DNA of 7,853 bases from Methanomicrobiales archaeon (GCA_017883495.1 JADGNL010000049.1:1-7853), one strand, 5' to 3'; positions 1 to 6,895 are shown, counted from the stretch's first letter. The notes: generated by a model from the letters alone, not told the origin. Made by a program: numbers and translations.

Positions 1-1080
1 CAATCGCTCGCGGAGACCGCAAAAGAGCTCAACGTCGTGATCTCCAAAGAGCGGCGGGTGGAGTACATGAATCCGGCCGCCGAGGCGTGGTTCGGAATCA
101 CGTGGCACCCCACCCTGCCCGTCACGACGCTTGTCCCCGAGTTCGGTGGCGAGCTCTTCGATGAGGCGATGTCGACCGTGAACCAGCAGCGGTCGCTTCG
201 CCGCGAGCTGCGGTTCGATCGTGAGGGCGACCCCAGGATTCTTGACGCCACGATCATCCCGGCTATCAACGATCAGGGAACCGTCAGCGGTATGACCATG
301 ATTGCTCACGACGTGACCGAGCAGCGCCGGCGCGAGGAGGAGCGGCTCCGTCTGGCACGGCTCGAGACCCTCGGCGCAGTGGCGGCGTCGGTCTCCCACC
401 AGTTCAACAACCTGATGACGATCGTGCAGGGCAACCTGATGCTCGCCCGGCAGATGATCGATGACCCCAAGATGACCCTGCGCTTCATTGGTATCGCGGA
501 GGAGGCAGTTGGCCGGGCTCAGATCGAGACCAACAAGCTGGTCACCTTCGCTCACGGCGGCGAGCCGATCCTGCAGCAGATCGCAATACAGAAGGTGATC
601 GGGGAGGCCATCCGGGTCGGTGTTCAGGATCCGGCCAGCGAGGTCTCGGTCGTCGTAGATGCGCCCGCCTTGATGATCGTGGTCGATCGACGGCAGCTCG
701 TGGGCGCGCTCTCGGAGCTGATCCGGAACGCGCGCGAGGCGACCACGGACGGGGGGATCGTGACGGTCCGGGTGGGCACGACGATTCCGTGGACGTCACC
801 GGCACCGGACCTCCCCCCCGGCGAGTACATGGAGATCGCGATCTCGGACACCGGACAGGGGATCCCGGACACTATCCGGGACCGGGTCTTCGAGGTGACC
901 TGCACGACCAAGGAGGCGGCGTGCGGCATCGGGCTGCCGCTCGCCCGGTCCGTCGCGAGGAAGCACGGCGGCGAGGTGCGGATCGCGGTGTCGGGCCCGG
1001 AAGGGACGACGGTCTCGATGCTGCTGCCGATCCAGAGAATGGCCACGACCGGGACCTTCCTCTCGCGGAGCCCGGCATGA
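1..1080 (+). CDS. PAS-domain sensor histidine kinase (5' end missing)
   Basis: The reading frame is open from the first base, so the gene starts outside the window; 359 codons are visible. Counting codons from base 1, a PAS sensing domain covers about 11-100 (the ERRVEYMNPAAEAWFG stretch and the closing MTMIAHDVTEQ are typical). A dimerisation/phosphoacceptor helix follows at about 115-180 with the H box SHQFNN (His133), then a HATPase domain at about 215-350 with an N box (ELIRNAREAT, Asn243), G1 box (DTGQG, Asp283), an F-box-like TTKE and G2 box (GIGL, Gly309). It should autophosphorylate on His133 and pass phosphate to the receiver protein whose start overlaps its stop. No membrane segment lies in the visible part, but the N-terminus is unseen. 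The residue after the His is Gln where HisKA proteins usually have Glu or Asp. The stimulus cannot be inferred. Confidence 0.93.
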   Translation, partial: QSLAETAKELNVVISKERRVEYMNPAAEAWFGITWHPTLPVTTLVPEFGGELFDEAMSTVNQQRSLRRELRFDREGDPRILDATIIPAINDQGTVSGMTMIAHDVTEQRRREEERLRLARLETLGAVAASVSHQFNNLMTIVQGNLMLARQMIDDPKMTLRFIGIAEEAVGRAQIETNKLVTFAHGGEPILQQIAIQKVIGEAIRVGVQDPASEVSVVVDAPALMIVVDRRQLVGALSELIRNAREATTDGGIVTVRVGTTIPWTSPAPDLPPGEYMEIAISDTGQGIPDTIRDRVFEVTCTTKEAACGIGLPLARSVARKHGGEVRIAVSGPEGTTVSMLLPIQRMATTGTFLSRSPA

Positions 1081-1493
1081 CCGTCCGCATCCTGGTCATG
1101 GACGACGAGGTGCAGATCACCGAGCTGATCCAGTTCTGGCTGACCCGCTGCGGGTACGATGTCGCGGTCACGTACGATGGCGAGGCAGCCATCACGGTCT
1201 TTGCGGACGCGCAACGGCAACAGCAACCATTCGATGTCGTGATCCTCGACCTGATCGTACCCAGAGGCCTCGGCGGACAGGCCACACTGGGGCGACTCCG
1301 CGAGCTCGCCCCCGAGGTTCGAGCGATCGTCTGCTCGGGCTACGCTCACGATCCGGTCATGGCCCTGTATGAGACATACGGCTTCGACGGGATCGTACCG
1401 AAGCCCTTCAAACTCAGCGACCTCGGGGATGAAGTCGCGCGCGTCGCATCGCTTCCGGCCAACCGCCGCGACAGTCCGCCGACAGAGGACTGA
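1077..1493 (+). CDS. Receiver-only response regulator (CheY-like)
   Basis: This 138-residue protein is a single REC domain with no output domain. The acidic pair Asp9-Asp10 follows the first strand (RILVMDDE). The phosphoacceptor is Asp58 in VVILDL, the switch residue is Ser87 in VCSGYA, and the conserved lysine is Lys109 in PKPF, so all key residues are present. I chose the ATG that overlaps the kinase stop as ATGA, because it is preceded by GGAG at 1067-1070 with a six-base spacer and gives a receiver of normal length; the frame is open further upstream but that part is antisense-like shadow sequence. Overlap with the kinase implies co-translation and a cognate pair. With no DNA-binding or enzymatic domain, it probably signals by protein contact or serves as a phosphorelay step. 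The last 15 or so residues are a polar tail. Confidence 0.93.
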   Translation: MTVRILVMDDEVQITELIQFWLTRCGYDVAVTYDGEAAITVFADAQRQQQPFDVVILDLIVPRGLGGQATLGRLRELAPEVRAIVCSGYAHDPVMALYETYGFDGIVPKPFKLSDLGDEVARVASLPANRRDSPPTED

Positions 1494-1811
1494 CATCCCC
1501 GGCGCGGTGATTGTCGCCGTATATCCGATCGCCGGCAGTACCCCGATCGGAGTTGCGAGCGAGCCCTCTTTCGACGCGGATCGCGCTTGGCCCCTCCGGA
1601 CCGAATCCTTCGATAGCCGTTCCGGCAACGCCGGTCGCCCTTCGGGGAGGGGGCATGGAACCCTCCACTCTCTTCACGACAGCGGTCGGCACCGCCCGAC
1701 ACGTAATTCGGCGGGGATCTCGTGGGGCACGACCGATGCAGCCGCGGCTCTCCATCGAGACGCTCCGCTCAGGGATTGGATAGGTGAAAAAGAGGGTCGA
1801 TACGCGGAGTA
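1494..1811. other. Intergenic stretch with no supported gene; several short hairpins
   Basis: This 318-nt gap separates the response regulator from the end of the tRNA. The open frames across it have no recognisable domain and run antisense through the tRNA or the regulator, so I call no gene. It contains inverted repeats: 1500-1504 with 1515-1519, 1525-1530 with 1545-1550 (CCGATC/GATCGG), 1622-1626 with 1630-1634 (loop AAC), CCC-TTCG-GGG at 1638-1647, 1646-1651 with 1661-1666 (GGAGGG/CCCTCC), 1682-1686 with 1691-1695, and 1720-1724 with 1728-1732 (TCGTG-GGG-CACGA). The first two lie just after the regulator stop and may mark transcript ends. In DNA this GC-rich, short stems arise often by chance, so a structured RNA here is only a possibility. 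Confidence 0.4.
1785..1793 (-). terminator. Oligo-T terminator of the tRNA gene
   Basis: Read on the minus strand this is TCTTTTTC, beginning about 19 nt beyond the tRNA 3' end. Archaeal RNA polymerase terminates at short oligo-T tracts, and this is the only such run downstream of the tRNA. The assignment is from position and composition. Confidence 0.55.
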
Positions 1812-1883
1812 CGCCCCGGCTGGGACTCGTACCCAGGTCAAAAGCTCCGGAGGCTTCTAGGATATCCTCTACCCTACCGGGGC
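1812..1883 (-). tRNA. tRNA-Arg, anticodon CCG
   Basis: The minus strand folds into a 72-nt cloverleaf. The acceptor stem is GCCCCGG (1883-1877) paired with CCGGGGC (1819-1813), seven Watson-Crick pairs, followed by discriminator G at 1812. The D arm is GGGT(AGAGGATA)TCCT with G10-U25, G11-C24, G12-C23 and a U13/U22 mismatch. The anticodon stem is GAAGC/GCTTT and its seven-base loop CTCCGGA puts CCG at 1850-1848 after U33, so it reads CGG. The variable loop is TGAC. The T stem CTGGG/CCCAG is perfect, but the loop is TACGAGT, so A replaces the near-universal U at position 55. No CCA is encoded, as is usual in archaea. It has its own TATA box and a downstream oligo-T tract. The altered T loop leaves some chance that it is a decaying copy. 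Confidence 0.87.
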
Positions 1884-1907
1884 CCCCTCTATGGTAAGCC
1901 CTGATCC

Positions 1908-1916
1908 TATAAATAA
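1908..1916 (-). promoter_or_regulatory. TATA box of the tRNA-Arg gene
   Basis: The minus strand reads TTATTTATA here, 25-33 nt upstream of the first tRNA base, which is the normal archaeal TATA-to-start distance. It lies in the 49-nt gap between the hypD stop and the tRNA, so the tRNA need not depend on hypD read-through. Confidence 0.75.
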
Positions 1917-1932
1917 GATCAAGAGGGTGCAG

Positions 1933-2970
1933 TTACGCCGCATCGCCCCTGAACTGGTGCCAGATGCGGCAGGCCCCCTCGTGGCTGACCATGCACGGCC
2001 CGACAGGCGTACGCGGGGTGCAGGCGCGGGAGAAGAGGCGACAGTCGGGGGGAGAGGCCACGCCCCGGAGGACACGGTCGCAGATGCAGGCCGTCGCCTT
2101 CGGCGTCGGGGCGATACGGATGTCGAAGCGCTCCTGCGCGTCGTACCGCCGGTAGGGCTCCCGGAGACGGAGGCCCGACCCCGGGATGACCGGGAAGCCG
2201 CGCCACTCCACATCCGCGGGCTCGAAGACCTCCGCGAGCAGGGCGCGGGCCCTCGGGTTGCCATCGCGCGTGACGGCGCGGGGATAGGCGTTCTCCACCG
2301 CAGCCCGCCCTTCGCCCACCTGCCGCGTGAGCATGAGCAGGCCGAGCAGCACCTCCTCGGGCTCGAAGCCCGCGACCACCTGCGGAACCGGAAACTGCTC
2401 GTACTCACGGTAGCCGGTGACGACGCAGACGTGGCCCGGCAGGAGGAAACCGTCGAGGGCGGCCTCCCCCTGCTCGAGCAGCCACGCCATCGCGGGCGGC
2501 ACGAGGCGGTGGCAGCAGAGGATCGAGAAGTTCTCCGGCGGGTCGGACGCGAGCGCGGCCGCGACGGTCGGGGCCGTGGTCTCGAACCCGACCGAGACGA
2601 AGACAACCTCGCGGTCGGTCCCCTCCGCACACTCGACCGCCTTGTGTACGCCCTGGACCACGCGGACGTCTCCGCCGCAGGACTCGAGGGAGCCGCCCGT
2701 CCCGGGCACCCGGAGGAGGTCGCCATAGGTCGCGACGATCGCGCCCCGTCGTGCGAGCTCGATGGCCGCGTCGATCTCGCCCTGCGGCGTGATGCAGACC
2801 GGGCAGCCCGGGCCCATCACGATCCGGAGGCCTTTGGGGAGCACGGACCGGAGACCGTGGCGGGCGATCGCGGCCTCGTGGGTGCCGCAGATGTGCATGA
2901 AGTTCAGGTCTCGGCCGGCGGCGGCGACCGCCTCGCCCAGCGCCTGCGTCACCTCTCTCAGGACTGCCAT
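1933..2970 (-). CDS. hypD: [NiFe]-hydrogenase maturation protein HypD
   Basis: HypD is a [4Fe-4S] scaffold that, with HypC and the HypE/HypF cyanide-forming pair, assembles the Fe(CN)2CO group of [NiFe] hydrogenases in the cytoplasm. The 345-residue product has normal family length. Its active cysteines are visible: Cys28 in MHICGTHE, and Cys56 and Cys59 in GPGCPVC, with the same 28- and 3-residue spacing as the E. coli trio. The C-terminal iron-sulfur region has cysteines near 295, 297, 310, 317, 326 and 334, ending in PVGPCMVSHEGAC. I chose the ATG at 2970 because it leaves a normal 27-residue lead before Cys28; the frame stays open upstream but enters the divergent mscS gene. No good ribosome binding site is seen, so initiation may be nearly leaderless. 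No other hyp gene is adjacent; partners must be elsewhere. A methanogen would use it for F420-reducing, Mvh-type or Ech/Eha-type hydrogenases. Confidence 0.97.
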   Translation of the reverse strand: MAVLREVTQALGEAVAAAGRDLNFMHICGTHEAAIARHGLRSVLPKGLRIVMGPGCPVCITPQGEIDAAIELARRGAIVATYGDLLRVPGTGGSLESCGGDVRVVQGVHKAVECAEGTDREVVFVSVGFETTAPTVAAALASDPPENFSILCCHRLVPPAMAWLLEQGEAALDGFLLPGHVCVVTGYREYEQFPVPQVVAGFEPEEVLLGLLMLTRQVGEGRAAVENAYPRAVTRDGNPRARALLAEVFEPADVEWRGFPVIPGSGLRLREPYRRYDAQERFDIRIAPTPKATACICDRVLRGVASPPDCRLFSRACTPRTPVGPCMVSHEGACRIWHQFRGDAA

Positions 2971-3016
2971 GTGCTCGTAATTTTTTATTCCCCGGGACCA
3001 TAAGGTGTAGTATCCG
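2971..3016. promoter_or_regulatory. Divergent hypD / mscS promoter region
   Basis: Both genes must be controlled from these 46 nt. On the + strand the T-rich element TTTTTTAT (2981-2988) lies about 30 nt before the mscS ATG and is the best TATA candidate, predicting a start near 3011. On the minus strand CCTTATGG (around 3006-2999) lies about 30 nt before the hypD ATG and is a weak TATA candidate. The two predicted polymerase footprints overlap, so the promoters may compete. An AAGGTG (3002-3007) ahead of mscS could act as its ribosome binding site if transcription starts further upstream. Confidence 0.5.
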
Positions 3017-4150
3017 ATGCTCTTCGCCACGCTCTCCCCGACGGGGGACATGATCGCCGGCCTCGTGCTCGCGACCGGCATCGTGCTCGCGGGCGTGGCC
3101 GCCGGCGTCGCCGTTTTTGCTGGGATTTCGCGTATCGAGGAGCGGATCGAGGGCTGGCCGCGCACCGGGCCGCGTATCGTCGCGAATATCCTGATCGCGG
3201 TGAAGTGGCCGCTCCCGATCGGGATCCTTGCGGCCTCGATCTTTATCGCCCTTCGGTTCGCGCTCGGGCTCGACCTCGTCTATCCTCAGCTCGGTGACCC
3301 GCGGTACCCGGTCGCGGTCGCCATCGTGCTCGTGGCCTGGGGCGCCGCCAACATCTTCGCGCGCCTAGCCGGGGCCTACGGCAGACAGATCATCCCGACC
3401 CCCGAGGGCGAGGGCGATACCCGCATGGCCGACCTCGTTGGGGTCGGAGTTCGGTACCTGATCTGGTTCATCGCGGCCCTCTACCTCCTGAACTACCTCG
3501 ATATCTCGATCACCCCCCTCCTCGCGGGAGCCGGAATCGCGGGCATCGCGATCGCACTCGCTGCCCAGGACCTCCTCTCGAACCTTTTCGGCGGCGTGAT
3601 CATCCTCCTCGACAAACCGCTCGGCGTGGGCGACAAGGTCAGGATCGACCCCTACATCGGGACCGTGACGCGCATCGGCCTCCGATCGACCCGCATCCGG
3701 ACGCTCGACGGGCTCGTTGCCACCGTCCCGAACTCGCGGATCACGACGAACATCGTGGTCAACTACACGGCAGGGACGGCACGGGCCTTCGTGCAGGTGC
3801 CCGTGACTGTCGACTACGCGACACCCGTCGCGGAGAGCCGACACGTGCTGGAGGAGATCGCCCGGGCGGCCCCGGCCGTCGCTCCGCCCACAATGGAGCT
3901 CGGCGAGGGCGCCGTCCAGATCGGAGAACTCGGCCGCTTCGGCCCGGTCTTCATCCTGACCTTCTCCGCGCGCGACGATACGGACCCGCTCGCCGTCAAG
4001 GACGCGGTCTACGCGCTCGTCGCGGAGGCCGTGCGGATCGGGCGGCTCACGATCGGGTTCGGACAACGACCGGCCGCCCGGATCTCGCTTTCCGATTTGG
4101 GCCCATCATCCGGAGACGGAGAAGTACCGGACATGGCATCCCAGCGGTAA
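3017..4150 (+). CDS. MscS-family mechanosensitive ion channel
   Basis: This 377-residue membrane protein should open a pore under membrane tension and release small solutes during hypo-osmotic shock. Hydrophobic segments lie at about 12-37, 55-83, 97-117 and 142-161, followed by the diagnostic pore helix at about 165-197, where small residues alternate (GAGIAGIAIALAAQDLLSN) and lead into FGGVIILLDKPLGVGD. The MscS beta domain follows (about 201-250: GDKVRI, GTVTRIGLRSTRIRTLDG, VPNS) and then the alpha/beta vestibule domain to about 350. A polar tail ends the protein. It has two more membrane segments than the three-helix E. coli MscS, as in many archaeal members. The ATG is preceded by AAGGTG nine bases away. 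It is divergent from hypD and convergent with the broken MFS gene, with no operon partner. I give no symbol because several MscS subfamilies occur in archaea. Confidence 0.95.
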   Translation: MLFATLSPTGDMIAGLVLATGIVLAGVAAGVAVFAGISRIEERIEGWPRTGPRIVANILIAVKWPLPIGILAASIFIALRFALGLDLVYPQLGDPRYPVAVAIVLVAWGAANIFARLAGAYGRQIIPTPEGEGDTRMADLVGVGVRYLIWFIAALYLLNYLDISITPLLAGAGIAGIAIALAAQDLLSNLFGGVIILLDKPLGVGDKVRIDPYIGTVTRIGLRSTRIRTLDGLVATVPNSRITTNIVVNYTAGTARAFVQVPVTVDYATPVAESRHVLEEIARAAPAVAPPTMELGEGAVQIGELGRFGPVFILTFSARDDTDPLAVKDAVYALVAEAVRIGRLTIGFGQRPAARISLSDLGPSSGDGEVPDMASQR

Positions 4151-4171
4151 TTCCCGGATGGCGCCGGGTTA
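4148..4171. terminator. Inverted repeat between convergent genes, possible bidirectional terminator
   Basis: The mscS stop and the stop of the opposing MFS gene lie 18 nt apart. TAA (4148-4150) pairs with TTA (4169-4171), and CCCGG (4153-4157) pairs with CCGGG (4164-4168) around a six-base loop, with two unpaired T on one side. The symmetry would form a hairpin in either transcript. There is no long T tract, so its role as a terminator is a guess from position. Confidence 0.35.
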
Positions 4172-5362
4172 ACCGTGATCCTCCGACTTCACGGGGAGGC
4201 CGGAGCCTGCGAGGCCGCGCCGCGCGAGAAAGACGAAGAACGGGAGTGCGACGGCGCAGACCATCCCCGAGAGGTAGAAGACGTCCGGGATGCCTTTCCG
4301 CTCCATGACCAGGCCCGAGAGCAGGAGCGATACGATCATGCCGACGCCCATGGCCGTGTTCGAGGCGCCCATGACCGCACCCTGGCCGACGGTTCGACCG
4401 GCGATTGTGACGATCGCGGTGACGGCCGGGAGGGAGACGCCGCCGCCGATCCCTATGGGGAGGGCCGCGAGAAGGAGCGCGGGGAACCCCGAGAGGGATG
4501 AGGAGAAGCGTGTCCCCGATGAGGGCCGTGCCCCCCACGATCAGGACCGTCTTGTCGTACCGGTCCGCGAGCCGCCCCGACCACCGCTGGAGGACCGAGG
4601 TCGAGAGGGACGAGACCGAGATCACGAGCCCGGTCTCGGCGGTGGAGAGGCCGTACGCGAGCGAGGCGATCAGCGGGACGAAGACCATGAAGGTGCCGTT
4701 CGCGAACGCGGTGATCAGCTGGAAGTCGACGGCGGCGCGCACAGCTGGGGCCCCGAAAACACGCTTGCCGGATAGGGGCGGTCTCGGGCGCGGGCCGGGC
4801 TCGGGCACGAAGGCGATGCGGACCGCGACCGGGAGGAGCGAGAACGCGGTCATCGCGAGGAAGACGGCGGCCACCCCGGCCGTCGCACTGATCACGCCCC
4901 CCGCGAGAGGCCCGATCCCCATGCCCGGGTAAAGCGAGATCGAGAACGTGCCCATGTGGCTCCCCTCGGCCCCGACGGCAGAGAGGTCGGCGATGTAGGC
5001 CATCGCGATCGGGATCACCATTGCCGAAGCCATGCCGTGGACAACCCGGACCGCGATCAGCGCGGCTACCGAGTCGGCGGCGAGGTACGCGAGCGAGAGG
5101 ACGGTGTAGAGGGAGAGGCCGAGGACGATGAACCGCTTCCGGCCCGGCGGTCCGAGAGCCGGCCGAAGACCGGCATGAGCAGGGCGCGCGAGACCGAGAA
5201 GCCCGAGAAGATCGCGCCGATCTCGAGCCCTGTGGCCCCGAGGGTCTCGGCGTATCGGGGGAGGAGCGGGATCACGATCCCGAGGCCGAGCATGGCCGAG
5301 AAGACCGCGACGAAGAGGGCGCGATAGGCCCTGCCGCCCTCTGCCGGTGCCGTGACGCGCAC
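4169..5362 (-). pseudogene. MFS drug-efflux-type transporter, broken by two frameshifts
   Basis: Three overlapping minus-strand frames together spell one full-length MFS protein of about 397 residues with 12 expected membrane helices. The N-terminal piece (5362 to about 5148) reads from GTG through RAYRALFVAVF to GRLSDRR. One base is missing in the GC run near 5141-5150, after which RKRFIVLG continues, so the break falls inside MFS motif A (GRLSDRRGRKR). The middle piece runs to about 4497 and includes the antiporter motif C (PGMGIGPLAGGVI). One extra base (or two lost) in the GGG at 4495-4497 shifts to the last piece (SGFPALLLAALP to the TAA at 4169). Everything else is intact, so decay is very recent or the indels are sequence errors. 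Motif C suggests a proton-driven drug exporter (DHA1-like); the substrate is unknown. The GTG is the only reasonable start in the N-terminal frame; its ribosome binding site is weak. Confidence 0.85.
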
Positions 5363-5408
5363 GGGCAGCAGTCCCCGGGGCGGTCCATAAGCGTTGCTGC
5401 AGGCGGGA

Positions 5409-5418
5409 AGATTTATCC
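5409..5418. promoter_or_regulatory. Shared, near-symmetrical TATA element for MFS gene and pyruvate kinase
   Basis: The sequence AGATTTATCC reads ATTTAT on the + strand and ATAAAT on the minus strand, so it could serve both directions. Forward, a purine-rich GGGAAG just upstream resembles a BRE and predicts a pyruvate kinase start near 5440. Backward, it predicts an MFS transcript start near 5388, 26 nt before its GTG. No second A/T-rich element is seen in this gap. Confidence 0.6.
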
Positions 5419-5452
5419 CCGTCTTCCGCCCCCTATGGGGAGAGGACGACCG

Positions 5453-6895
5453 GTGACACTCCCCAGGCAGAAGACCAAGATCGTCTGCACCCTCGGACCT
5501 GCATCCTCGGATGAGGAGACGATCCGACGGATGATCGATGCCGGCATGAGCGTGGCCCGGCTGAACTTCTCGCATGGCACGGTCGAGGAGCATGCGCGGC
5601 AGATCGAGGCCGTCCGCCGGGCGGCCGACGCTGAGAACCGCGTGATCGGGATCCTGATCGACCTGCCCGGTCCGAAGATCCGGCTGGGCCTGCTTCCCGT
5701 CGAGCCGCTCGAGATCGAGCAGGGGGCCGAGGTCGTACTGACCACGGACCCGTGCCCTGCGGACCCAACCATGATCCCGGTCGACTACGATCCGCTCCCG
5801 TCGCTCGTGGGGCCGGGGAGCCTGCTCTACATCAACGACGGACTCGTCCGCCTCCGGGTCCTCGAGGCGGGGGGAAAAGAAATCCGGGCCGAGGTCATTG
5901 TCGGGGGCTCTCTCGTTTCCCGTAAGGGGCTGAACGTCGCCGACAGCGTCCTGCCCGTGGATGCAGTGACCCCTCGCGACCTCGAACTGATCGAGGCTGG
6001 CCTCGCCCTCGGCGTCCACACCTTCACCATCTCGTTCATCGAGCGGGCCGAGGACATCCGGATAGCCAAAGCGCATGCGGCATCGCTCGGCCACGAGATC
6101 ACCGTGATTGCCAAGATCGAACGGAAGGCCGCGGTCGACCATATCGACGAGCTGCTGGCCGCCGCGGACGGGGTCATGGTCGCCCGAGGTGATCTCGGCG
6201 TGCAGATCCCGATTGAACAGGTGCCCGTGGTCCAGAAGCGGATCATCCACGCTGCGAACAAGGTGGGTCTCCCCGTGATCACGGCCACCCAGATGCTCGA
6301 GTCCATGACGGAGAGCCTGCTCCCGACCCGGGCCGAGGTGACCGACGTGGCGAACGCGATCCTGGACGGGACCGACGCCGTGATGCTCTCGGCCGAGACG
6401 GCGAGCGGGTCGTACCCGGTCGAGAGCGTCGCGATGATGTCGCGCATCGCGCTCGAGATCGAGGGCGAGCGGCGGACGCTCGGGTGCGGGCACCTGCTCG
6501 AGGACCGGATCCGCGAGAGCTACGGCCGGGAGTCGATCGCGGTCGAGGACGTGGTCTCGCTCAACGTGATCGACGCCGTGCGCGCACTCGGGCCGCGCTT
6601 CATCCTGACGCCGACGCGTACGGGCCGGACACCTCGCCGGATCTCCCGGTTCCGGCCCGAGCGCTGGATCCTCGCGTTCACCCGCGATCCCGCGGTCCAG
6701 CGATTTCTCACCTTCACGTATGGCTGCTGCCCGTTCCTGATGGAGACCGAGCGCAAGGACTGGCACGACCTGATCTTCGAGACCGTTCGGTCCCTGGGGT
6801 TGGCCTCGTCGGGCGACCTGGTGATCCTGACCGAAGGCGTCGCGCCCGGTCCCGTGGGGACCACGAACTCGCTCAGGATCGTGACGATCGAGTGA
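5453..6895 (+). CDS. pyk: Pyruvate kinase
   Basis: It converts phosphoenolpyruvate and ADP to pyruvate and ATP in the cytoplasm. The 480-residue product has family length. The A domain starts with KTKIVCTLGPAS and ARLNFSHG (Arg36, Asn38, Ser40, His41), then IDLPGPKIRLG (Lys75). A B lid domain covers about 80-170. The barrel resumes with IAKIER (catalytic Lys221, metal ligand Glu223), GDLGV (metal ligand Asp247) and ATQMLESM. The C domain runs from about 355 and ends in GTTNSLRIVTIE. I prefer the GTG at 5453: it has GAGG (5442-5445) seven bases upstream and begins MTLPRQKTK. The in-frame ATG at 5435 has no ribosome binding site and lies before the transcript start predicted from the TATA box. 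Lys at the Glu117 position of muscle enzyme predicts a potassium-independent enzyme. It overlaps the opposing glycosylase by 23 nt. Confidence 0.97.
   Translation: MTLPRQKTKIVCTLGPASSDEETIRRMIDAGMSVARLNFSHGTVEEHARQIEAVRRAADAENRVIGILIDLPGPKIRLGLLPVEPLEIEQGAEVVLTTDPCPADPTMIPVDYDPLPSLVGPGSLLYINDGLVRLRVLEAGGKEIRAEVIVGGSLVSRKGLNVADSVLPVDAVTPRDLELIEAGLALGVHTFTISFIERAEDIRIAKAHAASLGHEITVIAKIERKAAVDHIDELLAAADGVMVARGDLGVQIPIEQVPVVQKRIIHAANKVGLPVITATQMLESMTESLLPTRAEVTDVANAILDGTDAVMLSAETASGSYPVESVAMMSRIALEIEGERRTLGCGHLLEDRIRESYGRESIAVEDVVSLNVIDAVRALGPRFILTPTRTGRTPRRISRFRPERWILAFTRDPAVQRFLTFTYGCCPFLMETERKDWHDLIFETVRSLGLASSGDLVILTEGVAPGPVGTTNSLRIVTIE

Noticed and set aside
624..1628. Minus-strand 334-codon frame opposite the kinase and receiver
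   Set aside because: High GC makes stops rare; it is antisense to two well-supported genes and has no recognisable domain.
1740..1749. Perfect 10-base palindrome AGCCGCGGCT as an operator
   Set aside because: Such palindromes are expected by chance in DNA this rich in G and C, and no promoter lies next to it.
1620..1760. RNase P RNA or SRP RNA in the hairpin-rich gap
   Set aside because: I could not find the conserved RNase P core blocks or the SRP helix 8 motif on either strand.
1369..1860. Plus-strand frame through the intergenic gap into the tRNA
   Set aside because: It begins inside the receiver gene in another frame and ends antisense to the tRNA; composition is unlike a protein.
1891..3003. 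Plus-strand 370-codon frame opposite hypD
   Set aside because: It mirrors hypD, shows no domain, and hypD has all its conserved cysteines.
5386..5435. ATG at 5388 (minus strand) as the MFS start
   Set aside because: It sits at the predicted transcript start but is in a different frame from the membrane protein, giving a Cys/Arg-rich run; the GTG at 5362 fits the frame.
5066..6766. Long minus-strand open frame (566 codons) opposite pyruvate kinase
   Set aside because: Its first two thirds are antisense to the clear pyruvate kinase gene, with His/Arg/Asp-rich low-quality composition; only its last part (below 5362) is real, as the N-terminus of the MFS gene.
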